A DNA stretch of 64,000 nt from Acidimicrobiaceae bacterium (GTDB taxonomy: Bacteria; Actinomycetota; Acidimicrobiia; Acidimicrobiales; RAAP-2), in assembly GCA_947372925.1 (NCBI GenBank), contig CANBVQ010000002.1:38573-102572 (forward strand). Direction: 5' to 3'. Below, in pieces: positions 43,948 through 52,994 of the stretch. Below the pieces are notes generated by a model that ran no database searches, was not told the origin of the DNA, and was given only the letters and a program-made list of their open reading frames with translations. Each line of letters opens with the position of its first letter. The first letter of the stretch is position 1. The translations under genes were made by a program, and so were the position numbers.

Positions 43948-45108
43948 CTACGCCCGCCTGAGTAGCGAGATGGTCTCTCGCATCGGTAGCTGTGAGAAGC
44001 CACGGTTCTCCGCAATATTGATCAAAATGCCCACGGCCATCATGTTCACCACGAGGGCCGTTCCACCGTATGAGACCAGCGGCAGCGGGATGCCCGTTAC
44101 GGCGAAGAGGCCAATACAGGATGCAATGTTGATTGCCGCTTCGACGCCAAACCACGTGGTGATGCCAATGGCGACGTACTTGGCTGCTTCATCGCGGGCG
44201 TTCAACGAGGCCTGCATCCCGCAGTAGAGAAACGCCAGGTAGATCAGGATGATGCCCACTGATCCCACGTAACCGAATGCTTCGCCGATAACCGAAAAGA
44301 TGAAGTCAGTGTTCGCGTTGGGAAGAAATCCCCATGCGGATCGGATGTGGCCAGGACCGGGACCAATGATTCCCCCAGAGCCCAGCCCGATCTTGGACTG
44401 GTTGAGTTGGTAGCAGTTGTTCTGCGGGTCGCACAGACGTGGAATGTAGACGTCAATCAACCGTTGCAACTGATACGGAAAGATAGCGAAGGAAGCGACA
44501 ACACCCGTAATACCGAGAGCAGCGAACCACTTCAAGAAATACGTGTTGATGCCCCACACCCAAACGATGGCCAACGAGATGAAGACAATTACGGCGCCGG
44601 TACCCATGTCCGGCTCGAGCAGCACCATGCCGGCCCCACCAAGCGCAATCGCCCAAGCCAGCACGGGGTGAATCCGACCAAAGATGTAGTGCCGACGTTC
44701 GACAAGAACCAGAGGGAGCCCCACGCAGACGATCAGTTTCATGAGCTCTGACGGCTGAAATTGAAAGAGTCCCACGACTAGCCAGCGTCGTCCACCGTTG
44801 ATCTGTGTACCAATACCTGGCAGCAACACCGCCGCCGTCAAGATAAAGCCGACGATCCCAATCCACGGCAGGATGCGAATTAAGAAGGTGCGCGTTACGC
44901 GACGACCGATATACATGGCGACAAACGAAAGGAAGACGAACGCCATGTCCTTGGCAATGAAAGTAATGAGGGCGGAGCCCTCAAGCCGTTGCACGGGACC
45001 CGAGATGATTACTACGAAGACAGTACCGACGATGACCAGGATGAGAGCGAGACCACGGATCCAGCGTGGCAAAGAGCGTTCACCAATGAATGAGTCACCG
45101 CGTGCCAC
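43948..45108 (-). CDS. ftsW: SEDS-family division protein FtsW
   Basis: A 386-aa polytopic glycosyltransferase of the FtsW/RodA/SpoVE family that polymerises lipid II together with FtsI. About ten hydrophobic helices. The conserved loops GGRRWLVVGLFQFQPSE and HTNSDFIF-equivalent NANTDFIFSVIGEAFGYVG are visible. Start abuts mraY (1-base overlap). Its place next to mraY and murG points to FtsW over RodA. Confidence 0.94.
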   Translation of the reverse strand: MARGDSFIGERSLPRWIRGLALILVIVGTVFVVIISGPVQRLEGSALITFIAKDMAFVFLSFVAMYIGRRVTRTFLIRILPWIGIVGFILTAAVLLPGIGTQINGGRRWLVVGLFQFQPSELMKLIVCVGLPLVLVERRHYIFGRIHPVLAWAIALGGAGMVLLEPDMGTGAVIVFISLAIVWVWGINTYFLKWFAALGITGVVASFAIFPYQLQRLIDVYIPRLCDPQNNCYQLNQSKIGLGSGGIIGPGPGHIRSAWGFLPNANTDFIFSVIGEAFGYVGSVGIILIYLAFLYCGMQASLNARDEAAKYVAIGITTWFGVEAAINIASCIGLFAVTGIPLPLVSYGGTALVVNMMAVGILINIAENRGFSQLPMRETISLLRRA

Positions 45109-46151
45109 TAGACGACCTTGGCAATCTTGACGAAGTCACCGTAGAAGATGCCGAGTCCCAACGCCGCAAGTAGACCCGAGAGAATCCAGAAGCGAATGAT
45201 GACGGTCGTTTCGGGCCAGCCCTTCAATTCGAAGTGGTGATGAATGGGTGCCATTTTGAAGATTCGACGACCAAGCACCCGAAAGGAAAAGACCTGGAGG
45301 ATGACTGATGCCGTCTCCACTACGAAGAGGCCCCCGATAACAACGAGCAGGATGTCGAGATTCATCAGTGCGCAGAGGGCGGCCAGTCCCGTGCCGATAG
45401 CGAGGGAGCCGGTATCCCCCATGATGATTTTGGCGGGCGCAGCATTCCACCACAAGAATCCCAGGCAGCCACCCACGAGGGCGACGGCAACGAGGGCTAA
45501 GTCAAGGGCCGATGGGAGGTGGTACAGGTTCTGCGTGAAGCTGTGGCGGAACTGCCAGTAGCCGATAATGGCCAAAACGCCGAAACAGAACGTTGACGAT
45601 CCGGCGGCGAGACCATCGAGGCCGTCCGTGAGATTCACGGCGTTAGAGGACGCCACCAACATGAACACGGCCAGGACGCCCCAACCGACGGCGCCCAACT
45701 CCCAACCTGGGAAGTCAAAGCGCGTAAAGGAGAGCGTCGTCGAAGTCTTGACCCACTCCACCGCCAAGACAGCGAAGGTGATGGCAATGACAAGCTGGGC
45801 AATGAACTTGGCGCGCTTGTTTAAGCCAAGGTTGCGCGCGTTGCGAATCGAAATGAAATCGTCAGCGAACCCCACCAGGCTCGAGGCCAGCGTGACGCTG
45901 GCCGCCAGGATTCCGGCACGACTAAAGGAGACGGAGGTGCCGATGTGGCCGACCAGGTATCCGACCATGGCGGCCGCGACAATGACAATCCCGCCCATCG
46001 TGGGGGTGCCCTCTTTGACCAGGTGGGTCGCAGGGCCATCTTCGCGAATGCGCTGACCGAACTTGTGGGCACGGAGGTAGCGAATCAAGAGTGGCGTTGT
46101 GAAAAGTGCGAGCAAGAAACTCACCCCACCGGCTTCCATCAAACTCAGCAC
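45108..46151 (-). CDS. mraY: Phospho-N-acetylmuramoyl-pentapeptide transferase
   Basis: A 347-aa ten-helix enzyme that makes lipid I. It has the DDFISIRNARNLGLNKRAKF loop, NAVNLTDGLDGLAAG, and GDTGSLAIG with the catalytic Asp residues and the C-terminal HHHFE. ATG overlaps murE by 7 bases. murF, which supplies the substrate, is not in this cluster. Confidence 0.97.
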   Translation of the reverse strand: MLSLMEAGGVSFLLALFTTPLLIRYLRAHKFGQRIREDGPATHLVKEGTPTMGGIVIVAAAMVGYLVGHIGTSVSFSRAGILAASVTLASSLVGFADDFISIRNARNLGLNKRAKFIAQLVIAITFAVLAVEWVKTSTTLSFTRFDFPGWELGAVGWGVLAVFMLVASSNAVNLTDGLDGLAAGSSTFCFGVLAIIGYWQFRHSFTQNLYHLPSALDLALVAVALVGGCLGFLWWNAAPAKIIMGDTGSLAIGTGLAALCALMNLDILLVVIGGLFVVETASVILQVFSFRVLGRRIFKMAPIHHHFELKGWPETTVIIRFWILSGLLAALGLGIFYGDFVKIAKVV

Positions 46152-47566
46152 AATTTCTCCTTCAGTAGGTCTTTCGCCACTTGCACATCATCAAAGTCGA
46201 GCACAGTGGTACCAATTTGTTGTGTTTTTTCGTGACCCTTACCGGCAATGAGCACGAGATCACCCGCGATTGCGAGTGCCAGCGCATCACGAATCGCCTC
46301 ACGGCGATCAAGGACGACGTGTGTCTCCACCGCCGACTTCACACCCGCATGAATTTGACGGGCAATTTCCGAAGGTTCTTCCGTGCGTGGATTGTCGCTG
46401 GTTATAAAAATCACATCAGAAAGTTGGGCGGCGATTTCGCCCATCAACGGACGCTTGCCGGTATCACGGTCACCACCACAACCAAAGACGGTGATAATCC
46501 GTCCGTCGTGGATCTCTCGCAGATTTGCGAGGGTCGTGGCGAGACCATCGGGAGTGTGGGCGTAGTCAACTACGACTACTGGCAGAGCATTGGTGTCAGG
46601 CGTCACAATGACTTCGCATCGTCCCGGAACAGGCTCAACGTGACTTGCCGCTCCCGCTACTCGAGCCGGCTCTTCGCCCAGCTGTACGCACGCCTCCATC
46701 GCGAGGATGAGATTGATGGCGTTATACGAACCAGTCAGCGGAGCAGCGACCTCAAATCCCCGCCAACTAAATCGAAGCTGGCCCACGCGTGATTCAAGGT
46801 CTTGGATAGTGCTTTCGTTAACAATGGTGACTGGGCATTCAGCGAGATCAAGCAGGTTCGCCGACCACTCCCCTTGATCCCAGATGATGGCGTGACGAGA
46901 GCGGCCATCTTGAAAGAGGCGGGCTTTCGCCTCAAGGTAATTCTCCATGGTTTCGTGATAATCGAGGTGATCACGAGACAGATTCGTGAATATACCGACG
47001 TCAAACCGAAGGGAATCGACACGGTGCTGCACCAGCGCGTGGCTGGAAACTTCGAGTGAAACGACTGGTCGCACCGGCACGGGAGCCCATTCGGACAGAT
47101 AGGCCCGCAGCGTTCGTGCCAGCTCCGGGGCGGAGGGCGTAGTGCGGACGTTCGTCAACGTTCCAATGGATGCTGCGTCTCGTTCAAGGTGGCGAAGCAG
47201 CGAGGTGACGAACGTCACGACGCTGGTCTTGCCGTTGGTGCCGGTTACGCCGATTAGCTGCAGCTCTCTCTGCGGATCTCCAACCATGCGGTAGCTCGCT
47301 TCCGCGAGGGCATCCCAGATGGCGTCCACCGGCAGACCTACGACGCGTTCACTGGCGGCAATCTGCCCTTCCACTCCCACAACGAAGTCGGCTCCCCGTG
47401 CGAGGGCATCTTCTACGTACCGCGAACCATCGTCTTGCGTGCCAGGCAGTGCGAAGAAGACCACACCCGATGCACAGCGACGCGAATCGATTTCGATGCT
47501 GGAAACCAAGAAGTCGGCCACAGTGGCTTCGAACGAAAAGGAGGGAAAGAGATCGGCGAGTCGCAT
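46145..47566 (-). CDS. murE: UDP-MurNAc-tripeptide ligase MurE
   Basis: A 473-aa Mur ligase adding the third stem residue. It has the P-loop TGTNGKTSVVTF, the middle VVSLEVSSHALVQHRV and the C-terminal FGCGGDRDTGKRPLMGEIA. The specificity loop reads TSDNPRTEEP; DNPR is characteristic of meso-diaminopimelate enzymes, so DAP-type peptidoglycan is predicted. It is 1 base from ftsI. murF does not follow it, unlike the usual order. Confidence 0.96.
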   Translation of the reverse strand: MRLADLFPSFSFEATVADFLVSSIEIDSRRCASGVVFFALPGTQDDGSRYVEDALARGADFVVGVEGQIAASERVVGLPVDAIWDALAEASYRMVGDPQRELQLIGVTGTNGKTSVVTFVTSLLRHLERDAASIGTLTNVRTTPSAPELARTLRAYLSEWAPVPVRPVVSLEVSSHALVQHRVDSLRFDVGIFTNLSRDHLDYHETMENYLEAKARLFQDGRSRHAIIWDQGEWSANLLDLAECPVTIVNESTIQDLESRVGQLRFSWRGFEVAAPLTGSYNAINLILAMEACVQLGEEPARVAGAASHVEPVPGRCEVIVTPDTNALPVVVVDYAHTPDGLATTLANLREIHDGRIITVFGCGGDRDTGKRPLMGEIAAQLSDVIFITSDNPRTEEPSEIARQIHAGVKSAVETHVVLDRREAIRDALALAIAGDLVLIAGKGHEKTQQIGTTVLDFDDVQVAKDLLKEKLC

Positions 47567-49377
47567 CAGGTGACATCCGAATGGAACGAGGTGGAACCTG
47601 GCGTCACTTTTTGGCCGCTCTTAGCGGTCAACGGAATGTTGTAGTGATGCAGGGCGTACGCCATAATTCGCTGAAATACGGGAGCCGCGATGACGCCACC
47701 AAAGATTGACGTGCGGGGACGCTGAATGACGACAATCGTCGAGAGAATCGGATGATCGGCCGGAGCGAAACCTACGAACGAGGCGTTGTAGGCACCCGCA
47801 ATGAAACTCGCCGTATTGCGACTTGCGATTTGCGATGTACCGGTTTTGCCGGCGACCAGATACCCAGGCACAAAGGCTGCCGTACCGGTTCCGACTGAAA
47901 CGACTTTTTGGAGCATGGTGTTGAGCTGAGCGGCAATTTCTGTCGACAGGACGCGATGCTTCTTTGAACTGGGTGTCGCGCGCATGGTGCCGTCTGGATT
48001 GATAAACGCCCGAACCAACTTGGGCTGGACGAAAACACCCTTATTGGCAATGGCGTTATAGGCATCGAGCACCTGGAGCGGCGTTACGGCATTGACCTGA
48101 CCAATGGGGAGAGCCACCATGTCCGAAGCCGACCAGGTCTGCGTGGTCTTCAGTAGACCACTGGACTCCCCGGGATACCCGAGAGTCGTCATGTGGCCAA
48201 AACCCATTTGGCTGACCTGCGAAAGGAGTCCGTCCTTACCGACCTGTCGGGCAATGAGGTACGTACCGATATTGGAAGACTGGCTTAGCACTTCGGTGGT
48301 GCTGAGATTTAAGACACCGTGGCGCTCGGCATCGTGGAAGAGGCGCGTACCCACGCGGGTCGAATAGGGCACCCGGAACCGAGTGGATGGAGTCACCGCT
48401 CCGGACTGCAGCGCCGCAGAGAAGGGAACGACCTTGAAAACCGAACCGGGGAGATAGACCTGGGTGATACCGAGATTCATAATGGTTTGTCGAATGTTGG
48501 GGACGCCAATGTTTGATCCCCAGTCAGTCACTGGCGTCAAGGGGCCGGGGGCCACGGCGTGGTTCACCAGGGATGCATCGGCAAGAATTTCGCCAGTTCG
48601 CACATCCATGACAATGGCGACTCCGGAGTATCCACCAGTTACACGAAGCTGCTTGGCCAACGTCTGCTCGGTAACGAATTGCAGCGCGGAGTCGATCGTG
48701 AGTTCGAGGCTCATGCCGGCCTTGGCCTTTTTGATCACGCGGGTCGACGAACCTGGCAAGGCCAGCCCGGACTGGTTCGTCAGGCCTTCGGCCTCACCGG
48801 CCTGACCAGCTAACAGCGACTCGTACTGAGTCTCGAGGCCGGCTGAGCCGGTGCCCGATGCGTTGATGTACCCGAGTAGCGATCGAGCCAACATCCCGTT
48901 AGGTGAGGAACGATCGGTGGACTGTTCAATGACCAACCCCGGAAGACTGAGGCGCTGAAGATCGCGACCATCGTTGACGCTCATCGAGTTGGTTAGCACG
49001 ACGTACCCGGAGTGACGCTTCAACATCTTGGTCAAACGAGCCACGGGGATGTTCACCCATTTGCTGATCTGTTCGGCCGTAGCGCGAGGATGTTCGATTT
49101 GAAAGTTGTTCGCAATGACCCGATACGTGGGGCGCGAGACTGCGAGAACTGCACCGTAGCGGTCATACATACCCCCACGTAATGCCGGCACCGTGATGGT
49201 GTGGTGCACCTGACCGTTGGAAATGCTCTTCCACTTGCCGTGCTCAACGATCTGAAGATTTCCCACCGGAATCAACATCACCAGCGTCAGTATGGAAACG
49301 ATGCCCCAAACCACACCAATCCGGCGTGTCGTCCTAGGGCGTACCCGGTTGTGTATCCAGGGGTTCACCTCGTCCAC
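47566..49377 (-). CDS. ftsI: Penicillin-binding protein FtsI (PBP3-type transpeptidase)
   Basis: A class B PBP, 603 aa, septal transpeptidase. One N-terminal helix (IGVVWGIVSILTLVMLIPVG), a dimerisation/pedestal domain and the transpeptidase domain. Catalytic motifs: SxxK as GSVFK, SxN as SSN (SQSSNIGTY), KTG as KTGTSQ. No PASTA domain at the C-terminus. It lies 6 bases past ftsL and 1 base overlaps murE. Confidence 0.95.
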   Translation of the reverse strand: MDEVNPWIHNRVRPRTTRRIGVVWGIVSILTLVMLIPVGNLQIVEHGKWKSISNGQVHHTITVPALRGGMYDRYGAVLAVSRPTYRVIANNFQIEHPRATAEQISKWVNIPVARLTKMLKRHSGYVVLTNSMSVNDGRDLQRLSLPGLVIEQSTDRSSPNGMLARSLLGYINASGTGSAGLETQYESLLAGQAGEAEGLTNQSGLALPGSSTRVIKKAKAGMSLELTIDSALQFVTEQTLAKQLRVTGGYSGVAIVMDVRTGEILADASLVNHAVAPGPLTPVTDWGSNIGVPNIRQTIMNLGITQVYLPGSVFKVVPFSAALQSGAVTPSTRFRVPYSTRVGTRLFHDAERHGVLNLSTTEVLSQSSNIGTYLIARQVGKDGLLSQVSQMGFGHMTTLGYPGESSGLLKTTQTWSASDMVALPIGQVNAVTPLQVLDAYNAIANKGVFVQPKLVRAFINPDGTMRATPSSKKHRVLSTEIAAQLNTMLQKVVSVGTGTAAFVPGYLVAGKTGTSQIASRNTASFIAGAYNASFVGFAPADHPILSTIVVIQRPRTSIFGGVIAAPVFQRIMAYALHHYNIPLTAKSGQKVTPGSTSFHSDVT

Positions 49378-49383
49378 TCGCCA

Positions 49384-49854
49384 CTACCTCGGCTTAGGCG
49401 CGGGTGTTGCAACGGCGATGCGTGCCGATGTCACGACACGAGAAGTTTCAGCAGCCCCTCCGACGAAACGTGGGAGTGCCAGGCGCACGTTCAGTGGCGC
49501 CTGGTGAATCTGAATGACCGTCTGGGGTACCACGAGGTGCATATGGCCAGCAGCCGTTGCAATGCGCTCGGGCGCGGCCGCACGAGTAAATGAATCAACT
49601 GAAGTGGCGTAGCTGGACTGAGCATCAAGGAGCTGTCGCTGCATTGCCCCAATCTGCATCTGGCGGGCGTTGGCCAGAATCAACGCACCAATGGTCAAGA
49701 CGGCCAGTGCGAGCAGAAGAACTGGAATCGTTATTGACGAGCGGCGCCGAGCGACGCGACGAGCCACGCGGGCTGTAGCGGCCCGCTTGCCGGGTGCCCG
49801 AGTGGTGCGCTTCGGTTCAAGGACTACACGCCGTGGTGTTGAAATTACGCTCAC
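49384..49854 (-). CDS. ftsL: FtsL-like septum protein
   Basis: A 156-aa bitopic protein with a strongly basic cytoplasmic N-terminus (about residues 15-40), one helix (IPVLLLALAVLTIGALILA) and an extracytoplasmic coiled coil (RQMQIGAMQRQLLDAQSSY), then a long A/V-rich tail of about 70 residues. It is called FtsL by position (rsmH-ftsL-ftsI) and topology, since sequence conservation in this family is weak. It overlaps rsmH by 4 bases. Confidence 0.78.
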   Translation of the reverse strand: MSVISTPRRVVLEPKRTTRAPGKRAATARVARRVARRRSSITIPVLLLALAVLTIGALILANARQMQIGAMQRQLLDAQSSYATSVDSFTRAAAPERIATAAGHMHLVVPQTVIQIHQAPLNVRLALPRFVGGAAETSRVVTSARIAVATPAPKPR

Positions 49855-50792
49855 GATGCCACCTTCACGCCAATGCGCATACGCGCTGAGCGAGCACGGG
49901 GATTACGTGCGAGCTCATCTTCGCTGGCCACTATGGCGCCACCCTTGCGGACTGTCATTGTTGCCACGGCGCCACAGACACAGCCCAAGATCACGGGACA
50001 AGTACAACCACCGGTGGCTTGAAGCTTCAAAAATTCCTTGGTCGCCCGATCCTCGCCAGAGTGATAGGAGATGACCGCGAGGACTCCCCCAACCGCCAGC
50101 ACCTGAACCGCGCCACTCAACACTTCATCGAGTTCGCGAACTTCTTCATTGATTGCGACGCGGAGAGCCTGGAAGGCACGTGTCGCCACGTTGCCACGAC
50201 GCCTGGCGGCCATCGGCACTACGACCTCGACGGCAGTCACGAGCTCGCTAGTGGTCTGCGGCTGGCGAGCGAGGATTGACTTAGCAATGGCGTGAGCGAA
50301 TTTGTCTTCACCGTGCTCGCGCAGAAGCGTGCGGAGTTCATCGAGTTCTACTGATGCGATGTACTCAGCAGCCGTAATACCGCTGGTGCTGTCCATACGC
50401 ATATCAAGCGGTGCATCAGCACGAAACGAGAATCCGCGCGCTTCGTCATCTAGTTGGGGCGATGAAACGCCCAAGTCAGCAAAGACGCCGACAATTTCTC
50501 GTCCGGCAATCCACTCACTCTCGTTTAGAACAAACGCGCTGAGGTTGGAGAAGGTTCCCGCAACCACTCGAGCTCGATCACCGAAAGGAGTGAGTCGTTC
50601 CGTGGCCGCCTGGCGAGCGATGGGGTCGCGGTCAATGCCGAGAATGGCGACATCGTCACGCATGGCGAGTAGGGCACTGGCGTGACCCGCCCCACCCAGG
50701 GTGGCATCGATAATCACGCCGGGCGCGACTGATCGAAACGCGGCGAGGACCTCAGCTTCGAGGACGGGAACGTGAGTAAAGGCTCGGGTCAT
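49851..50792 (-). CDS. rsmH: 16S rRNA m4C1402 methyltransferase RsmH (MraW)
   Basis: A 313-aa SAM-dependent methyltransferase acting on 16S C1402. It has the N-terminal FTHVPVLEAEV, the SAM loop IIDATLGGAGHASALL, GVFADLGVSSPQLDD and VISYHSGEDRATKEFL. ATG at 50792 matches the family; the reading frame is open up to 50951, where it would overlap mraZ, and there is no homologous N-extension. It carries C-terminal cysteines (CTCPVILGCVCGA) as usual. Confidence 0.96.
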   Translation of the reverse strand: MTRAFTHVPVLEAEVLAAFRSVAPGVIIDATLGGAGHASALLAMRDDVAILGIDRDPIARQAATERLTPFGDRARVVAGTFSNLSAFVLNESEWIAGREIVGVFADLGVSSPQLDDEARGFSFRADAPLDMRMDSTSGITAAEYIASVELDELRTLLREHGEDKFAHAIAKSILARQPQTTSELVTAVEVVVPMAARRRGNVATRAFQALRVAINEEVRELDEVLSGAVQVLAVGGVLAVISYHSGEDRATKEFLKLQATGGCTCPVILGCVCGAVATMTVRKGGAIVASEDELARNPRARSARMRIGVKVAS

Positions 50793-50947
50793 TCGCTGCT
50801 CGCCGACTGACTCGCCCCAATGGGTATTGGGTCGAAACACCAACGAGCGGGCGGAGGAGGTTGCTCGTTCAGTGCTAGTCGGCGAGCGGCGCAAGATCCC
50901 AGCGCTGCTCACATGCGTGAAATTTTTTGTCAGTACATCCCCTCGGT

Positions 50948-51364
50948 TCATGCGATTGTTTTGGCGAAAATTGACACGTTGGCTTCGATGCTTGATGCGT
51001 ACGCTTCCGGTGTCCAGACTTCAATGTGGTCACCGTTACCGGCGAAAACGACTTCTCCGTCGAGGCCGAACATTTCGCGAAGTTGCGGGTTCAGCAAGAA
51101 GCGACCCTGCTTATCGATCTCAATTTGGTAGGTGTGGAAGTTCGTATTACGGAATCGTTCGTCGTACTCCACGCTCTCGTGAAGGCGTGCAAACCGCTTC
51201 TCGTAATCACGCTCGAAGTTCTCGACTGTCCAGATTCCGACAACATTCATTTCGTAGGGAGCGATGTAGCCAGCGCCTTCAAAAGGAGTGCGGAAACGCG
51301 AAGGAAGGACGAGTCGGCCCTTTTCATCAATTGAATGTCGATAGTTCCCTACAAACAGCGTCAC
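50948..51364 (-). CDS. mraZ: Transcriptional regulator MraZ
   Basis: A 138-aa DNA-binding repressor of the dcw cluster, the first gene of the unit. It has two MraZ/AbrB-like repeats: GNYRHSIDEKGRLVLPSRFR and the second centred on IEIDKQGRFLLNPQLREMFGL. GTG at 51364 follows AGGGGAGGTGA. MraZ binds repeats of a G-rich box upstream of its own gene; four such boxes lie immediately upstream here (see 51394-51444). rsmH starts 159 bases after its stop codon. Confidence 0.96.
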   Translation of the reverse strand: MTLFVGNYRHSIDEKGRLVLPSRFRTPFEGAGYIAPYEMNVVGIWTVENFERDYEKRFARLHESVEYDERFRNTNFHTYQIEIDKQGRFLLNPQLREMFGLDGEVVFAGNGDHIEVWTPEAYASSIEANVSIFAKTIA

Positions 51365-51393
51365 GGCTCACCTCCCCTCTTGAAGTACAAAGG

Positions 51394-51444
51394 TACTCCA
51401 TTTCGCTCCACTTAGTGTGCTTTCTGCTCCACTTCGTGCCATTT
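51394..51444 (-). promoter_or_regulatory. Four MraZ-box-like direct repeats upstream of mraZ
   Basis: On the minus strand four ten-base units AARTGGNGYR/AAATGGAGTA-like: 51435-51444, 51425-51434, 51404-51413 and 51394-51403. Pairs are ten bases apart, and the pairs start 21 bases apart, so all face one side of the helix. They lie between the predicted transcription start and the mraZ GTG, as expected for autorepression. Confidence 0.7.
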
Positions 51445-51449
51445 GTGTC

Positions 51450-51478
51450 ATCGTAGGCGACTTTTTTGGGGTCCGCAA
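51450..51478 (-). promoter_or_regulatory. Promoter of the dcw cluster
   Basis: On the minus strand, -35 TTGCGG (51473-51478), 17-base spacer, -10 TACGAT (51450-51455). Predicted start near 51443, at the edge of the first MraZ box. Confidence 0.65.
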
Positions 51479-51558
51479 ATCAAAATCACAGTGGAATGGG
51501 CGAAAAGGGGCAAGAAAATGCCCGGAAAGCGTAAAACGATGGGGAATTAAGGCTCGGC

Positions 51559-52227
51559 TTAGGCCAAGAGCATGAGATTGCGGCGCTGCTGGACGGCCGA
51601 GGCGCCGAGGACACGATCCACAATGGCTTCAGCTTCTGGCATCAAATTCAATGAATCGAGCGTCAAGACTGCCTCGAGCGCTTCATTCATGCCCTCGGGG
51701 CATTCGGTCAGAAGATTGGCCAGCGCCGCAATCGAGCGAGCCGGCAGGAGGGTTGACAGGAATATTCCCTCACGAACATGCCACTGCGTAACGCCAACGA
51801 GCTTGCGTCCTTCGTAGAAGAGTTCGCCCGGACCCGATGTGGCAAAACAGGCGGTTCGCAGCTCTTTCGGCCCCGAAACGCCATCGCCGACGACCGCGGG
51901 GGCCGTTGGGAGAAAGTTCACCATGGCGCGATACCACCACTCGCCCGGTAGCAGTGCGTTTCGGCGGACATCGTCGCTCACACGAGGATCGGCAGCGGGA
52001 ATCCACCAGTCAATCCAGAGGTCGTCAGGCTGCAACAGAACGACTCCCCCTCCACCTCGTCGACGCCGCACCGGATGAAAGTCGTCGATATCGGGCCGCA
52101 GGACATCATCGGGCTGCGAGCCACCGAGTACCACGAATGGCTCATCGATGCGGACGATGAAAGCGGTCGCTTCTTGAAAATTGCGCAGCGTGTCGTAATC
52201 GTAGAGATCTTCGTAACGTGACTTCAT
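51559..52227 (-). CDS. Lipoate-protein ligase A-like protein
   Basis: A 222-aa BPL/LplA/LipB-superfamily protein. The ligand-loop motif RRRGGGGVVL and the lysine-bearing YEGRKLVGVTQWH are those of lipoate/octanoate transferases. It is shorter than E. coli LplA and lacks the C-terminal accessory domain, so it may be an octanoyl- or lipoyl-transferase. ATG at 52227 is chosen since it overlaps the HNH gene stop (ATGA); an upstream start at 52254 is less likely. Confidence 0.8.
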   Translation of the reverse strand: MKSRYEDLYDYDTLRNFQEATAFIVRIDEPFVVLGGSQPDDVLRPDIDDFHPVRRRRGGGGVVLLQPDDLWIDWWIPAADPRVSDDVRRNALLPGEWWYRAMVNFLPTAPAVVGDGVSGPKELRTACFATSGPGELFYEGRKLVGVTQWHVREGIFLSTLLPARSIAALANLLTECPEGMNEALEAVLTLDSLNLMPEAEAIVDRVLGASAVQQRRNLMLLA

Positions 52228-52730
52228 GACGCCTTTGGGAGGTACTCGGTCCATGCGGGGTCCGAATCACCGAGGTTACGCCATCGCCAGCCGTACCCAT
52301 CGGGGGCACGGGGATCGAATCGCAGACGCCAGCCGAGTTCCTCGAGTAGTCGATCGCCCTTCTTGAAGTTACAAAGTCGACATGCCGCCACCACATTGGA
52401 CCACTCGTTCTTACCTCCGCGGCTGCGTGGACGGACGTGATCAACCGTGTCGGCCACAGCGCTGCAGTAGGCGCAGGAGTGATTATCACGCTGCAGCACG
52501 GAACGGCGAGTCAGTGGGGGCACGCGGACGCGCGTGGGCAGCTTCACGACGTATTGAAGTCTCATAACGGAGGGAATGGCAACGGTTAATGATGCGGAGC
52601 GACAGACCTCCGGATCTGGCGGCGTCGACACAGCTTCGGCGCGACCATCAACTAAGAGCAATACGGCTCGTCGAGACGACAGCAACTGGAGTGGTTCGTA
52701 CGTCGCATTAAGGAGGAGTACCCGCCCCAT
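52224..52730 (-). CDS. HNH endonuclease-family protein
   Basis: A 168-aa protein with an N-terminal strand-rich part (VLLLNATYEPLQLLSSRRAVLLLVDGRAEAV) and an HNH motif: RDNHSCAYC, DHVRPRSRGGKNEWSNVVAACRLCNFKKGDR. Two CxxC pairs bind zinc and DHV/N/H supply catalysis. This form is a common actinobacterial chromosomal protein with unproven role, not a mobile-intron enzyme. It is coupled to the lipoate ligase-like gene by a 4-base overlap and lies 9 bases after a small conserved gene. Confidence 0.88.
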   Translation of the reverse strand: MGRVLLLNATYEPLQLLSSRRAVLLLVDGRAEAVSTPPDPEVCRSASLTVAIPSVMRLQYVVKLPTRVRVPPLTRRSVLQRDNHSCAYCSAVADTVDHVRPRSRGGKNEWSNVVAACRLCNFKKGDRLLEELGWRLRFDPRAPDGYGWRWRNLGDSDPAWTEYLPKAS

Positions 52731-52739
52731 GCGACCGCT

Positions 52740-52994
52740 CTACCTCTCCGTCCGAGAGCGGACAGTCCAGCGAGCGGCCTCAACCGCTTCGTGGGCCGAT
52801 GGAACGGCGTGGGGATCCCCGTACGCCGTGGTCATACGAAACTCCCAGTACGTCGGACCTGGCAGTGGCAGGAACGGGGCGTGCGCCCACCACTTCGTGC
52901 GGCGCAAGGCCCAGGCACTGCGGAGCAAGGGGACGATATCGAAGGGATGGCGAATCAGGTGCTGGGCCAATCCTTTCGGTATGCGACGACTCAT
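52740..52994 (-). CDS. Small conserved hypothetical protein
   Basis: An 84-aa protein (MSRRIPKGLAQHLIRHPFDI at the N-terminus), basic and tryptophan-rich, with FLPLPGPTYWEFRMTTAYGDP in the middle. It seems conserved in actinobacteria; function unknown. It overlaps the ROK kinase gene end by 4 bases. Confidence 0.7.
   Translation of the reverse strand: MSRRIPKGLAQHLIRHPFDIVPLLRSAWALRRTKWWAHAPFLPLPGPTYWEFRMTTAYGDPHAVPSAHEAVEAARWTVRSRTER

Noticed and set aside
43940..44155. N-terminal extension of murG
   Set aside because: It overlaps ftsW in another frame; family MurG begins MKFVITGGGTGGH at 43939.
52224..52730. HNH gene as part of a defence island or restriction system
   Set aside because: There is no methyltransferase, helicase or toxin next to it; neighbours are housekeeping genes.
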